Positions 19,693 through 27,478 of a stretch of 64,000 nt of DNA are shown here, one piece after another. The notes under the pieces were generated by a model. That model did no database searches, was not told the DNA's origin, and saw only the letters and a program-made list of their open reading frames with translations. The translations under genes and the position numbers were made by a program. This DNA comes from an uncultured Sulfitobacter sp. (GTDB lineage Bacteria > Pseudomonadota > Alphaproteobacteria > Rhodobacterales > Rhodobacteraceae). The DNA lies in contig CALFWM010000014.1 in NCBI GenBank assembly GCA_937928635.1, positions 112,819 through 176,818 of the forward strand, in the 5' to 3' direction. Positions within the stretch are counted from its first letter, which is position 1. The number at the start of each line of letters is the position of its first letter.

Positions 19693-19771
19693 CCCTTTTC
19701 ACCCTTCCTGAAAACTCCGGGGTTTGGGGCAGCGCCCCAAAAAACAAAAAAGTGTCCGGGCTTTAGCCCGG
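19691..19771 (+). repeat. Two-hairpin intergenic repeat, copy after pgi
   Basis: Begins with CCCTTTTCACCCTTCC then AAAACTCC. First hairpin TTTGGGGC-AGC-GCCCCAAA (19723-19741), second hairpin CCGGGC-TTTA-GCCCGG (19756-19771). The same plan occurs near 30763 and 46844 with different stem bases but the same AGC triloop. It may terminate pgi. In the rest of the 348-bp gap (19772-20040) I see no convincing gene, only a further GC hairpin near 19997. Confidence 0.6.
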
Positions 19772-19996
19772 CCCTTGCCCAATACAAAGCCGCGCACCGT
19801 GCTTGCGATCTGCAGATCTGACCGAATGAGATCAAGACCCGGCACCCCAAAGGACACCAGCAGCGACACCACCAAAAGACCAATGGCAGAAGGGAATGTC
19901 AGGAACGGGGAGGTGATCGCGCCATAGCCGCCAACCGGTACAATCTGCAAAGAAGTGATCTCCAAAAAAAATCATCGAATTTCTCTCATCAACACA

Positions 19997-20014
19997 GGCG
20001 GGCCAGGGCCCGCC
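19997..20014 (-). terminator. GC-rich hairpin after GNAT gene
   Basis: GGCGGGCC-AG-GGCCCGCC, a near-perfect palindrome 27 bp beyond the end of the minus-strand acetyltransferase gene. On the minus strand it is followed by TGTGTTG, only weakly T-rich, so terminator function is moderately likely. Confidence 0.5.
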
Positions 20015-20040
20015 TTACGCAGAGAAGCCCCACGTACCAG

Positions 20041-20487
20041 TCACGGTTTCATATCGTAACTGATCCACATCGTGCGGCTCGCCAGTTTGTCATAAACCCC
20101 GCGCCCGCGATAATTGTCATCGGCCGTGATCCAGCGCACCACGCCCCAGCCTTTGTCGCGCGCGATCTGCCCAACCGCGTTGATCAGGGCCTCAGCCGCG
20201 CCGGATCCGCGCGCAGACGGGTCCACATAAAGATCATCCAAAAACCCGTTGGTGGCCGCCTTGAGCTGGCTGACAAACGGGCGATAGTGGGTAAAGCCAA
20301 TGACGTTTCCGCTGCCATCCTCAGCCACCAACCCGTTGGACGTATGGGTGTCATCCATCAGCCAGTCAAACACGGTGGCGCGCATCTGCGGCGTTTGCTC
20401 CACTTTGTAGAACGTCGCATAGCCTGCGAACAATTCCTCCCAAACGGGGCGGTCGGCAGCGGTGATGGGTCTGACGCGAACTGACAT
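20041..20487 (-). CDS. GNAT family N-acetyltransferase
   Basis: A 148-aa GNAT-fold acetyltransferase using acetyl-CoA. The acetyl-CoA pyrophosphate-binding segment is DLYVDPSARGSGAAEALINA, followed by the DNYRGRGVYDKLASR C-terminal part. The acceptor is unknown. It lies 3 bp downstream of the thioesterase gene on the same strand, so the two are probably cotranscribed. Confidence 0.85.
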   Translation of the reverse strand: MSVRVRPITAADRPVWEELFAGYATFYKVEQTPQMRATVFDWLMDDTHTSNGLVAEDGSGNVIGFTHYRPFVSQLKAATNGFLDDLYVDPSARGSGAAEALINAVGQIARDKGWGVVRWITADDNYRGRGVYDKLASRTMWISYDMKP

Positions 20488-20490
20488 GTG

Positions 20491-20970
20491 CTATCCTTCC
20501 TTTTTGGCCTGATCAATCTGGTGAAACCGGTCCAGCACTGGGGCAGGGATCGGATATCCTGCGGCTCCATCCGGGCTGCGCAGGACCAGCACGCAGTCAA
20601 ACGTCGCACGCAGATCACCACCTGCCCAAAGCTGCTGGCGCAGTGAAAACGATGTGCTGCGGTAGGTCGCGCAGGCGCAGGTGGTGATATAGACCTCATC
20701 CATCCGCATTTCGCGGCGGTAATGAATGGTGCCCGAACGGATCACGATGCGCGGATCTTCGGGGCGGTCATATTGCGAAATGCCCCATTCCTGCACGTAG
20801 CGGATGCGCAGGCGTTCAAACCACTCCATGTAGCGTGCGTTGTTGACGTGGTTCAGCACGTCCAACTCCGAAAATCTGACCTGATCCGCCATGGCCAAAG
20901 ACTGGGCCGCACCAAGGCCTGCGTCAATTTGTTGAGCAGAGGTCAGAGGCGTGTGAAAGGGCAGGGTCAT
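20491..20970 (-). CDS. Hotdog-fold acyl-CoA thioesterase
   Basis: A 159-aa thioesterase of the 4-hydroxybenzoyl-CoA thioesterase/YbgC type. The diagnostic RFSELDVLNHVNNARYMEWF (about residues 33-52 of the chosen product) contains the active-site Asp and the HVNN motif. It hydrolyses acyl-CoA esters in the cytosol. The ATG at 20970 gives a normal length; an upstream extension to 21039 would run into the start region of the divergent acyl-CoA ligase. The divergent ligase suggests shared acyl-CoA metabolism. Confidence 0.83.
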   Translation of the reverse strand: MTLPFHTPLTSAQQIDAGLGAAQSLAMADQVRFSELDVLNHVNNARYMEWFERLRIRYVQEWGISQYDRPEDPRIVIRSGTIHYRREMRMDEVYITTCACATYRSTSFSLRQQLWAGGDLRATFDCVLVLRSPDGAAGYPIPAPVLDRFHQIDQAKKEG

Positions 20971-21056
20971 CTTGACTGCGTAGGCCGGAAAGGTGGTGCT
21001 TGCAAGAGAGCGCGGCATTGGCCAAGCTGCGGTTAACAACTTTCAAAGGAGCCCCC

Positions 21057-22676
21057 ATGCTTGGCCAGATGATGTCCCAACCGCTATTGATTTCCAGCCT
21101 GATCACCCATGCGGAGCGGTTTCATAACGCCGGTCAAATCCATTCCGTCAACACCGGCGGCGGCATGGAGGAAACCACATGGGGACAGGTCGGGCGCAAT
21201 GCCCGCGCGCTGGCCTCTGCCCTTGGCAAACTGGGGCTGGCCGCGCAGACCCGCTGTGGCACAATCGCTTGGAACAACCGCCGCCATCTGGAAATCTACT
21301 TTGGGGTCTCCGGGGGCGGCTATGTCTGCCACACGATCAACCCGCGCCTGTTCCCCGAACAGCTGGTCTACATCCTCAACCATGCCGAGGACAAAGTGCT
21401 GTTCATTGATGCCACCTTTGTGCCGCTGGTCGCCGCAATCCGCGACAAGCTGGAGCATCTGGAGCACATCGTACTGATGGAGGCCGACGTGGGCGATGCG
21501 GCAGAAAAACTGCCCGGCATCATCGCTTATGACGATCTGATCGCAACGGGTGATGCCGGTTTTGACTGGTCGGACATGGATGAGCATACCGCCTCAAGCC
21601 TTTGTTATACATCGGGAACCACAGGAAACCCCAAAGGCGTTTTGTATTCTCATCGCTCTACCGTCTTGCACAGTTTCGGGTCAAACCTCGCCGACAGCAT
21701 TGGCATGACGGCGCGTGATGTGGTGCTGATGGTCGTGCCGATGTTTCACGTCAACGCCTGGGGGGCGCCCTATGCCTCTGCCATGGTGGGCGCGCGGATT
21801 GTGCTGCCGGGGCCGGGGCTCGACGGGGCCTCGCTGGTCGGATTGATCGACACCTACAAGGTGACCGTGGCGCTTGGCGTGCCGACAATCTGGCTGGGTC
21901 TGCTGGGCGCGGCCAAGGCGGCCTCCAGCGCGCTTACCTCGCTGAACCGCACCGTGGTGGGCGGCTCTGCCTGTCCGCCCTCGATGATCAGCACGTTCCG
22001 CGAGGAATATGACGTTGAGGTGATCCACGCCTGGGGCATGACCGAAATGTCGCCCCTGGGCAGCGTGAACCAGCCGCTGGCCAAACACGCGGACCTGCCA
22101 TTGGAGCAGCAGCACACGCTGCGTGAAAGTCAGGGGCGCCCGGTCTATGGCGTGGACCTTGAAATTTGGGATGATGAGGGCAACCCGCTGCCCCATGATG
22201 GCAAGGCCCAGGGGGATCTGGTCACGCGCGGTCAGTGGATTCTGGACAGTTATTTCCGCGCCACCCGCGACGAGACCCTGACCAATGGCTGGTTTGACAC
22301 CGGCGATGTGGCCACAATGGACGGCGACGGCTACGTCACCATCCGCGACCGTTCCAAAGACATCATCAAGTCAGGGGGCGAATGGATCAGCTCGGTTGAG
22401 CTGGAGAACATCGCCATTGCGCACCCAAAACTGGCAGACGCGGCGGTGATTGGGGCGAAACATGAAAAATGGGACGAACGCCCGGTGCTGATTGCCGTGA
22501 ATGGCCCCGGAGAGACCCCGAGCGAAGAGGAAATCCTCAGCATCTTTGAAGGGAAGATCGCCAAATGGCAGGTGCCTGACAAGGTTGTCTGGACAGACGA
22601 GTTGCCGCGCAATGCGACGGGTAAAGTGCTCAAACGCACCCTGCGCGAGTCGTTTGGCGACGTTCTGTTAGGTTAG
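21057..22676 (+). CDS. Acyl-CoA ligase, DmdB/medium-chain type
   Basis: A 539-aa ANL-superfamily adenylating enzyme. Motif A3 is SSLCYTSGTTGNPKGVLYSH, A5 HAWGMTEMSPLG, A8 includes WFDTGDVATMDGDGYVTIRD, and the A10 lysine is in LPRNATGKVLKRTLRE. The N-terminus (LGQMMSQPLLISSLITHAER) recalls, from memory, the 3-(methylthio)propionyl-CoA ligase DmdB of roseobacters, but the specificity could be a general short- or medium-chain fatty acid. The ATG at 21057 has AAAGGAG. DmdC/DmdD partners are not in the window, so a DMSP role is inference only. Confidence 0.85.
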   Translation: MLGQMMSQPLLISSLITHAERFHNAGQIHSVNTGGGMEETTWGQVGRNARALASALGKLGLAAQTRCGTIAWNNRRHLEIYFGVSGGGYVCHTINPRLFPEQLVYILNHAEDKVLFIDATFVPLVAAIRDKLEHLEHIVLMEADVGDAAEKLPGIIAYDDLIATGDAGFDWSDMDEHTASSLCYTSGTTGNPKGVLYSHRSTVLHSFGSNLADSIGMTARDVVLMVVPMFHVNAWGAPYASAMVGARIVLPGPGLDGASLVGLIDTYKVTVALGVPTIWLGLLGAAKAASSALTSLNRTVVGGSACPPSMISTFREEYDVEVIHAWGMTEMSPLGSVNQPLAKHADLPLEQQHTLRESQGRPVYGVDLEIWDDEGNPLPHDGKAQGDLVTRGQWILDSYFRATRDETLTNGWFDTGDVATMDGDGYVTIRDRSKDIIKSGGEWISSVELENIAIAHPKLADAAVIGAKHEKWDERPVLIAVNGPGETPSEEEILSIFEGKIAKWQVPDKVVWTDELPRNATGKVLKRTLRESFGDVLLG

Positions 22677-22698
22677 AGCGCCACCCTAGGGGCAGGGA

Positions 22699-22956
22699 TC
22701 ATCCTTGCCGCCAGCGGTCCAGCCGGGGAATGCCACGCGTAAACAGCCAGGCCATGATTTTTGGCATGCCAGAGCGTTGCAGCGCCGCGACGCAGTGCGC
22801 CTGAAACTCACTAACACTGACGTCGGGATGGCGAAACGCGCCCGCGTCATAACAGATTGAACAATAGGCCTCGCTTTTGGAGCCATCCGCCTCCGTGCCG
22901 CCGCCTTGCGGGTCTTTGTTCAGCGGCATACCGCAGCTTTGACAAGATTTGGCCAT
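22699..22956 (-). CDS. Small zinc-ribbon protein (PF12674-like)
   Basis: An 85-aa cytosolic protein with four Cys in two CxxC pairs: C5 and C8 (SCQSCGMPL) and C32 and C35 (YCSICYDAG), plus the conserved GTEADGSKSEAYC spacing of the putative zinc ribbon domain. The role is unknown. The ATG at 22956 follows AGGGGGA; the frame is open upstream but there it is antisense to merR. It is transcribed divergently from the MerR-type regulator and has a TTGACA -35 inside a perfect palindrome, so it is a likely regulatory target. Confidence 0.8.
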   Translation of the reverse strand: MAKSCQSCGMPLNKDPQGGGTEADGSKSEAYCSICYDAGAFRHPDVSVSEFQAHCVAALQRSGMPKIMAWLFTRGIPRLDRWRQG

Positions 22957-23001
22957 GGTTGTTCCCCCTTGATTGATAGGGGCAAAATGTACTAACCATG
23001 G

Positions 23002-23016
23002 ACCATTGTCAATGGT
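23002..23016. promoter_or_regulatory. Palindromic operator overlapping a -35 element
   Basis: ACCATTG-T-CAATGGT is a perfect 7+1+7 palindrome between the divergent zinc-ribbon and merR genes. Read on the minus strand it contains TTGACA, a consensus -35 for the zinc-ribbon gene. It ends 12 bp before the merR start, so it could govern both genes. Binding by the adjacent MerR protein is inference. Confidence 0.55.
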
Positions 23017-23028
23017 TTTGGAGAGATG

Positions 23029-23454
23029 ATGCGCATTGGTGAACTGGCCAAACGGGCGGATGTCAGCCGCGACACCATCCGGTTTTACGAGCGCCACGGA
23101 CTGATCCGCTCTGACGTGGACCCCAAAGCGGACAACAGTTATCGCATCTATGCAGAAGATGCGGTGCTGACGCTTGAGGTCATCCGCGACGCGCAGGCTG
23201 CCGGGCTGTCGATTGCGGAAATCACAGTTTTTATGGGTCAATTCATGGCGCAAGATGGCGAAACGCATGACGCACAGCAATTTCTGGAGGATCGGATCAC
23301 AGAAGTGACCACCCGCATCACGGCCAGCACGCGGTTTCTTGACATGCTGCGCCAGACCAAAGCAGCGCTGGCGCGCGCGCCCCAAGACGGTCTGCGGGAA
23401 ATGAGCAAAGCCAAGCCAGACACCGGCAAAAAAGGGCAAGGCTCAGATACCTGA
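23029..23454 (+). CDS. MerR family transcriptional regulator
   Basis: A 141-aa MerR-type activator. The winged HTH is MRIGELAKRADVSRDTIRFY then ERHGLI, followed by a wing (NSYRIYAEDAV) and a predicted dimerisation helix with ITVFMGQFMAQD. No cluster of metal-binding Cys is present near the C-terminus, so it is unlikely to be a classical metal sensor; ligand unknown. Two adjacent ATGs exist (23026, 23029); the GGAG spacing favours the second. It probably controls itself and the divergent zinc-ribbon gene through the palindrome between them. Confidence 0.87.
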   Translation: MRIGELAKRADVSRDTIRFYERHGLIRSDVDPKADNSYRIYAEDAVLTLEVIRDAQAAGLSIAEITVFMGQFMAQDGETHDAQQFLEDRITEVTTRITASTRFLDMLRQTKAALARAPQDGLREMSKAKPDTGKKGQGSDT

Positions 23455-23513
23455 TTGACCCTCAACAACTTTTTGCGCATTTGTGGCTCAGGTGAGCTGG
23501 GGACAGGTTGGGG

Positions 23514-24260
23514 ATGAACGTGGCACAAGACAAACGGGCCATTGTATTTCTGGCGTGGGGCAAAAACGCCGCTGCCCCTATCGCGCGCTGTTTGTCAGGC
23601 TGTGTGTTGCCAGACTATCCCGTTTATCTGATTACGGACACGCAAACCGACACAAGCGCACTGCCAGCGCATGTGCAGGTGGTGGCGACAACATTTTCCA
23701 TCGCTGGCAACCGGCGCAAAAGCGCGCTGCTGCGGGATCTGCCGGATGGTCTGGAAACGGTGCTGTTTCTTGATATTGATAAGGTTGTCATTGATGACGT
23801 ATCGTTGGGGTTTGACATGGCCGAAAAATTCGGGATCGCCATAGCACAGGCCCCGCATTATGACCTTGGGGTCTTACGCAACTTCAAAACCATCATGGAA
23901 AGGGAAGGCGTGCCGGCGCGCGGGCAGATTGTTTATAATTCCGGGGTGATCTTTTTCTCGCTCAAACACCCCAACGTGGCCCCCATTTTTGCGCAAGCGC
24001 TGCGCCTGGCCGAAAAATACGAAGGCACCGCATGGGGCGATCAGCCGTTCCTCAGCTTAGCGATGGAACTGGCTGATTTTCATCCCTATGCCCGGTCCCC
24101 AAGCTATAATTATCGCGGTTTTGGCGAAATCGTCAGCGGGTCCGTCAGGATTTGGCACTCCTACCATGATGTGCCAAAGGATGCGGCCAATCTGGAGCAC
24201 GGGTTTCTGCACTGCTATGAACAGCGTGAATTTATGCAGGTGCGCAAAGTTCCGAAATAG
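23514..24260 (+). CDS. Glycosyltransferase-like protein (DxD)
   Basis: About 248 aa with features of a GT-A nucleotide-sugar transferase: a Rossmann-like start (RAIVFLAWGKNAA), a DxD-type motif at about residues 87-89 (VLFLDIDKVVID), and IVYNSGVIFFSLKH, reminiscent of the NSGV element in GT8-like enzymes. Donor and acceptor are unknown. The ATG at 23514 follows GGTTGGGG; an in-frame TTG at 23508 is possible. It opens a five-gene cluster of glycan-related genes extending to 27054, all on the + strand. Confidence 0.65.
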   Translation: MNVAQDKRAIVFLAWGKNAAAPIARCLSGCVLPDYPVYLITDTQTDTSALPAHVQVVATTFSIAGNRRKSALLRDLPDGLETVLFLDIDKVVIDDVSLGFDMAEKFGIAIAQAPHYDLGVLRNFKTIMEREGVPARGQIVYNSGVIFFSLKHPNVAPIFAQALRLAEKYEGTAWGDQPFLSLAMELADFHPYARSPSYNYRGFGEIVSGSVRIWHSYHDVPKDAANLEHGFLHCYEQREFMQVRKVPK

Positions 24261-24268
24261 AGAGCAGC

Positions 24269-24439
24269 ATGGTTGAACAACTTAACTTTCACATCCGCGC
24301 GCCAAAAACAGGGGCGACCTATCTGCCAAAGCCGCTATTGGACAGCAAGGCCGCTGAAGTTCGCCACGCCCAACCTGACATTGATCTTGAGACCCATGAT
24401 CCAAAGGGCGCGCGACACCTATCCTCAGAGGTGGTCTAG
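24269..24439 (+). CDS. Small hypothetical ORF inside the glycan cluster
   Basis: A 56-codon ORF starting at ATG 24269 (9 bp after the preceding stop, with AGAGAG upstream) and ending in TAG directly abutting the ATG of the next gene. The product is polar, with LNFHIRAPKTGATYLPKPL near the start and no hydrophobic segment. I do not recognise it. The tight fit between two genes is the best sign that it is translated. Confidence 0.5.
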   Translation: MVEQLNFHIRAPKTGATYLPKPLLDSKAAEVRHAQPDIDLETHDPKGARHLSSEVV

Positions 24440-25285
24440 ATGATCACAACCGCCACCCATACGGTGATTGTGCTGGGGTGTCAGCGCAGTGGTACAACGA
24501 TGTCCGGGCAAATCCTCGGGGCACATGAAAATGCCGTGATGATTGACGAATTTGAGGGGCTCTACCCCTGGTTTCACGCGCAGGCGGATCAGGCCCCCGA
24601 TGCCGCCACGCTGAGCACCAAAGTGATGCAGAAATCCACCGCCAAATACGCAGATAGAGCCGCGCGTTATGTGGCACAGGGGGGCGGCCCGATGCCTGCG
24701 GATCACATCAGCCACCTCGTGCTGAAAGCGCCCAACCTTACGTTCGAGGCCGCCAAAATCGCCCGCCTGACCACGCAGGTGCGCGTTATCTATCCGCAAC
24801 GCGATCCGCGCGCGGTTGTGGCCTCCATGGTGCGCCTGTCAGACATTGATTTTGTGACCAACCAGATCAAACATCTGGAAGGTGCGCCGCAGGTGCGCGC
24901 CGCGTTTGCGTCAGATTTTGACGTGCTGAGCGATACCACGCAGCCCTATTGGATCAGGGCCGCGAAAGTGTGGAAGATTAAGACCGGTCTGGTCGAGAGT
25001 TTCACCGCCAAAGGCCTGCCCGTGCTGCCACTCAAATACGAAGATCTGGTGCGCAATCCCGATGACATGATCCCCGAGATCCTGCGGTTTTGCGACCTGC
25101 CAGAGAGCCAATGCGCGCATCATCCTGAAAGCGTCTATCAGGGTACAGGCCCCGGTGGCACCAAACGCACGCGGCGCATTGACACCACTGCCGTTGAACG
25201 CTGGAGCCATGAATTGAACGCCGACCAGACCCGCGACGTTATGCTGGCCGCGGCCCCCCTTGCAGAGGCGCTTGGCTATGTCTGA
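24440..25285 (+). CDS. Sulfotransferase family protein
   Basis: A 281-aa PAPS-dependent sulfotransferase-like protein. The 5'-phosphosulfate loop is GCQRSGTTMSGQ (residues 13-24), and the 3'-phosphate-binding region is RVIYPQRDPRAVVASMVRLS, followed by LKYEDLVRNPDDM, a standard feature of the family. It likely sulfates a carbohydrate in this glycan cluster, but the acceptor is unknown. It starts immediately after the small ORF's stop and overlaps the next gene by 8 bp. Confidence 0.8.
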   Translation: MITTATHTVIVLGCQRSGTTMSGQILGAHENAVMIDEFEGLYPWFHAQADQAPDAATLSTKVMQKSTAKYADRAARYVAQGGGPMPADHISHLVLKAPNLTFEAAKIARLTTQVRVIYPQRDPRAVVASMVRLSDIDFVTNQIKHLEGAPQVRAAFASDFDVLSDTTQPYWIRAAKVWKIKTGLVESFTAKGLPVLPLKYEDLVRNPDDMIPEILRFCDLPESQCAHHPESVYQGTGPGGTKRTRRIDTTAVERWSHELNADQTRDVMLAAAPLAEALGYV

Positions 25286-26102
25286 CGCGCACCAAGCCGT
25301 AAAGGACGCCCAACCGATCGTGTTGATTGGACGGGGCGGCGGGGGCACCCGGTTGCTCTCACAAATGACCGCCGGGTTGGGTGTGTTTTTGGGCAATGAG
25401 CTGAACGTCAGCTTTGATTCCGTGGAATGGGTCACGCCGATCTATGACATTGCCATTGAAACCTGCACGGCACCTGCCGCAACAGGCTCCCCCGCCGCTG
25501 CGCAACACCTGCACACCCTGCGCGCCTGTGCGGTGGATATTCTTGCCGCTGGCGGGCAAGATCCCGGCGGGCTCTGGGGCTGGAAACTGCCCGAAACCAC
25601 GGTGATTGTGCCCCAGATTGCCGCCGCCTTTCCCCATGCCCGGTTTGTGCATCTGGCCCGGCATCCCGTGGCGAGCTGTTGTCGGCGCTCGCACATGACC
25701 TCGCGGGCCAACAACCGTTTGGGGGCCGCCGTTTTGGCCGCAGCCTATGCATATTGCGGGCGCCCCTGGTCGCGCCACGAAAGCGACAGCGTGCCCCTTC
25801 ACAACGCGATCAGCTGGGCCTTTCAGGCCAATATCGCCGTCACCGCCCTTGAAAACAGCGTGGCGGGGGAGCGTCAGCTGTTGCTGCGCTACGAGGACCT
25901 CTGCGCAGAACCGGACAATGCCCAACACCAGATCGGGGCCTTTATCGGCCTGAGTTCGGCGGAGATAGAGGCCCGCCTGACCCCCATCGACATTGACCCC
26001 GCGCGCCTAAACGATCAATCCGACACCCACCCCGAGGCGGCGGCCGTCTGGGACATCTGCGCCGAACAGGCCCGGCGATTGGGGTATCAATGGCACGCAT
26101 AA
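25278..26102 (+). CDS. Sulfotransferase-like protein, second copy
   Basis: About 274 aa, distantly related to the preceding gene. A P-loop variant reads VLIGRGGGGTRLLSQM (residues 16-31), with Gly-rich sequence where the family usually has a Ser. Later segments AHFP-like FPHARFVHLARHPVASCC and LLLRYEDLCAEPDN match the 3'-phosphate region and the YEDL motif. The unusual P-loop means PAPS binding is uncertain. The ATG at 25278 lies within the end of the previous gene, suggesting coupling. Confidence 0.68.
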   Translation: MSDAHQAVKDAQPIVLIGRGGGGTRLLSQMTAGLGVFLGNELNVSFDSVEWVTPIYDIAIETCTAPAATGSPAAAQHLHTLRACAVDILAAGGQDPGGLWGWKLPETTVIVPQIAAAFPHARFVHLARHPVASCCRRSHMTSRANNRLGAAVLAAAYAYCGRPWSRHESDSVPLHNAISWAFQANIAVTALENSVAGERQLLLRYEDLCAEPDNAQHQIGAFIGLSSAEIEARLTPIDIDPARLNDQSDTHPEAAAVWDICAEQARRLGYQWHA

Positions 26103-26166
26103 ATCCCACCCTGCTGCTGGTGCTGCAATACGGCATGAAACGCAATGGCAATCAGGCAGTCCTGAC

Positions 26167-27054
26167 GTGACAAAACTCACCATCGTTCTCAACACCTATA
26201 ACATGCAGCGTGAAGTGCCCCGCACCCTGCGCTCCATGGTGCCGCCCCTGCAACGCGGCGTCAGCGCGCAGGACTACGAGGTGATTGTCATCGACAACGG
26301 CGCACAGGTGCCCCTGTCGCTGGAGGGGATCGACTGTGGCGGGGTTGATGTGCATCTGTGGCGCCTGCCCCCCGAAAGCAGCCATGCCTCGCCGGTGGTG
26401 GCGATCAACGCCTGCATCGCAGAACAGGTTGAGACCCAATTTGTCATGGTCTGCATTGATGGCGCGCGGATGTTCAGCCCCTATCTGGTGCGGCGCACAT
26501 TAGACGTGTTGCGTGCCAATCCTGCGGCATTCACCTACGTCAGTTCGCGCCATCTGGGCCCACAGATTCAAAGCAAATCGGTCAAGAACGGGTATAACCA
26601 AACCGCAGAGGATGAATTGCTCAGCACTATCGCCTGGGAGCAGGATCTGGATCATCTGCATGAAATCAGCGTCTGGGCCGGGGCACAATGCCACAACAAT
26701 GCGTTTTATCAGAATGAAAGCAATGCCTTAGGCCTGAGCCGCGCGTTGTGGACAGATATGGGTGGCTATAACCAAGGGTTTCAGCGCTCCGGCGGTGGCC
26801 TGTGCAATCATGATCTGTTCAAACGCCTGGTTGAACGCCCGAATGCCCAGAATGTGTTGCTGTGGGGGGAGACAACCTTTCATCAAATCCATGGCGGCGC
26901 GGCGACCTCTCATGCGGGGTATTTCACCGCAAGCCTCGCTGAGTACAAAAGCGCTGTGGGGGCTGAGAATGCCCGACCACGGTATGACTTTTTCGTCGAT
27001 AAAGGGCTGAAATATCAACGGGATATGGCTGTGGGGAAATTCTACGACCCCTGA
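26167..27054 (+). CDS. Glycosyltransferase family 2-like protein
   Basis: A 295-aa GT-A fold protein. It begins TKLTIVLNTYNMQREVPRTL, the GT2 start, then YEVIVIDNGAQVP (donor-binding Asp) and FVMVCIDGARMFSP, where the DxD position reads IDGAR, a variant lacking a second Asp. The C-terminal half is unfamiliar. Start is GTG at 26167 with a weak ribosome site. It closes the glycosyltransferase/sulfotransferase cluster, so a sulfated surface glycan is the likely product (inference). Confidence 0.65.
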   Translation: MTKLTIVLNTYNMQREVPRTLRSMVPPLQRGVSAQDYEVIVIDNGAQVPLSLEGIDCGGVDVHLWRLPPESSHASPVVAINACIAEQVETQFVMVCIDGARMFSPYLVRRTLDVLRANPAAFTYVSSRHLGPQIQSKSVKNGYNQTAEDELLSTIAWEQDLDHLHEISVWAGAQCHNNAFYQNESNALGLSRALWTDMGGYNQGFQRSGGGLCNHDLFKRLVERPNAQNVLLWGETTFHQIHGGAATSHAGYFTASLAEYKSAVGAENARPRYDFFVDKGLKYQRDMAVGKFYDP

Positions 27055-27236
27055 CTTTGGTAGGGTGGTAACCATTGCAGGCAAACCACGTGCATCTAAC
27101 CGCAAGTGGCCTGTGCTTGGCTGGAAAGCTGTCACACCTCTTTGGCAGACAAAGACAAATCCGACCTACGTGATTTGGGTACAGCACATGAAATACAGGC
27201 GCTAAAACATTGATTTACGATGGAAATCTTGATGGT

Positions 27237-27310
27237 TGGAGCGGGTAACGAGAATCGAACTCGTAACTAAAGCTTGGGAAGCTGCCGTGATACCTTTTCA
27301 CCATACCCGC
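27237..27310 (-). tRNA. tRNA-Gly (anticodon CCC), CCA encoded
   Basis: On the minus strand the acceptor arms GCGGGTA (27304-27310) and TACCCGC (27241-27247) pair fully; discriminator T and CCA follow at 27240-27237. D-stem GTGA/TCAC, T-stem ACGAG/CTCGT with loop TTCGATT. The anticodon loop TTCCCAA gives CCC (27276-27278). The anticodon stem GCAGC/GCTTT has a C-U mismatch at 28-42 and a G-U at 27-43, unusual for an active tRNA but the rest is intact. Confidence 0.93.
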
Positions 27311-27321
27311 CTTGGGGGCAA

Positions 27322-27350
27322 CAGATATGCCGGGGTCATGGGGGCGTCAA
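27322..27350 (-). promoter_or_regulatory. Promoter of tRNA-Gly
   Basis: Minus-strand TTGACG (27345-27350), a 17-bp spacer and TATCTG (27322-27327), 11 bp before the mature tRNA 5' end. Spacing and position fit a sigma-70 promoter for the tRNA. Confidence 0.65.
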
Positions 27351-27381
27351 GGTGACAATCGCATCGCGCGCGGGCGCTTAT

Positions 27382-27478
27382 AGCGAAATGCAAATAACTT
27401 GAAATACACTGCATCTCCTAACCAGTTGAAATCTTTAATTTCAGGCAGGGTTAGGTGATTCAGGTTTTTGCATTTCTG
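27382..27478. repeat. Imperfect palindromic repeat, copy A
   Basis: A long imperfect inverted repeat: left arm begins GAAATGCAAATAAC at 27385 and ends CCTAACC at 27423; right arm begins GGTTAGGTGATTCAGG at 27449 and ends GCATTTC at 27476. A central perfect hairpin TGAAAT-CTTTA-ATTTCA (27427-27443) sits between them. The end of the methyltransferase coding sequence (27460-27478) is made of this repeat. Related sequence occurs near 37136 and 61661. Confidence 0.7.

Noticed and set aside
19699..19965. 88-codon minus-strand frame with a hydrophobic stretch
   Set aside because: Starts only with TTG, no ribosome site, and runs through the two-hairpin repeat; composition at its end is not protein-like.
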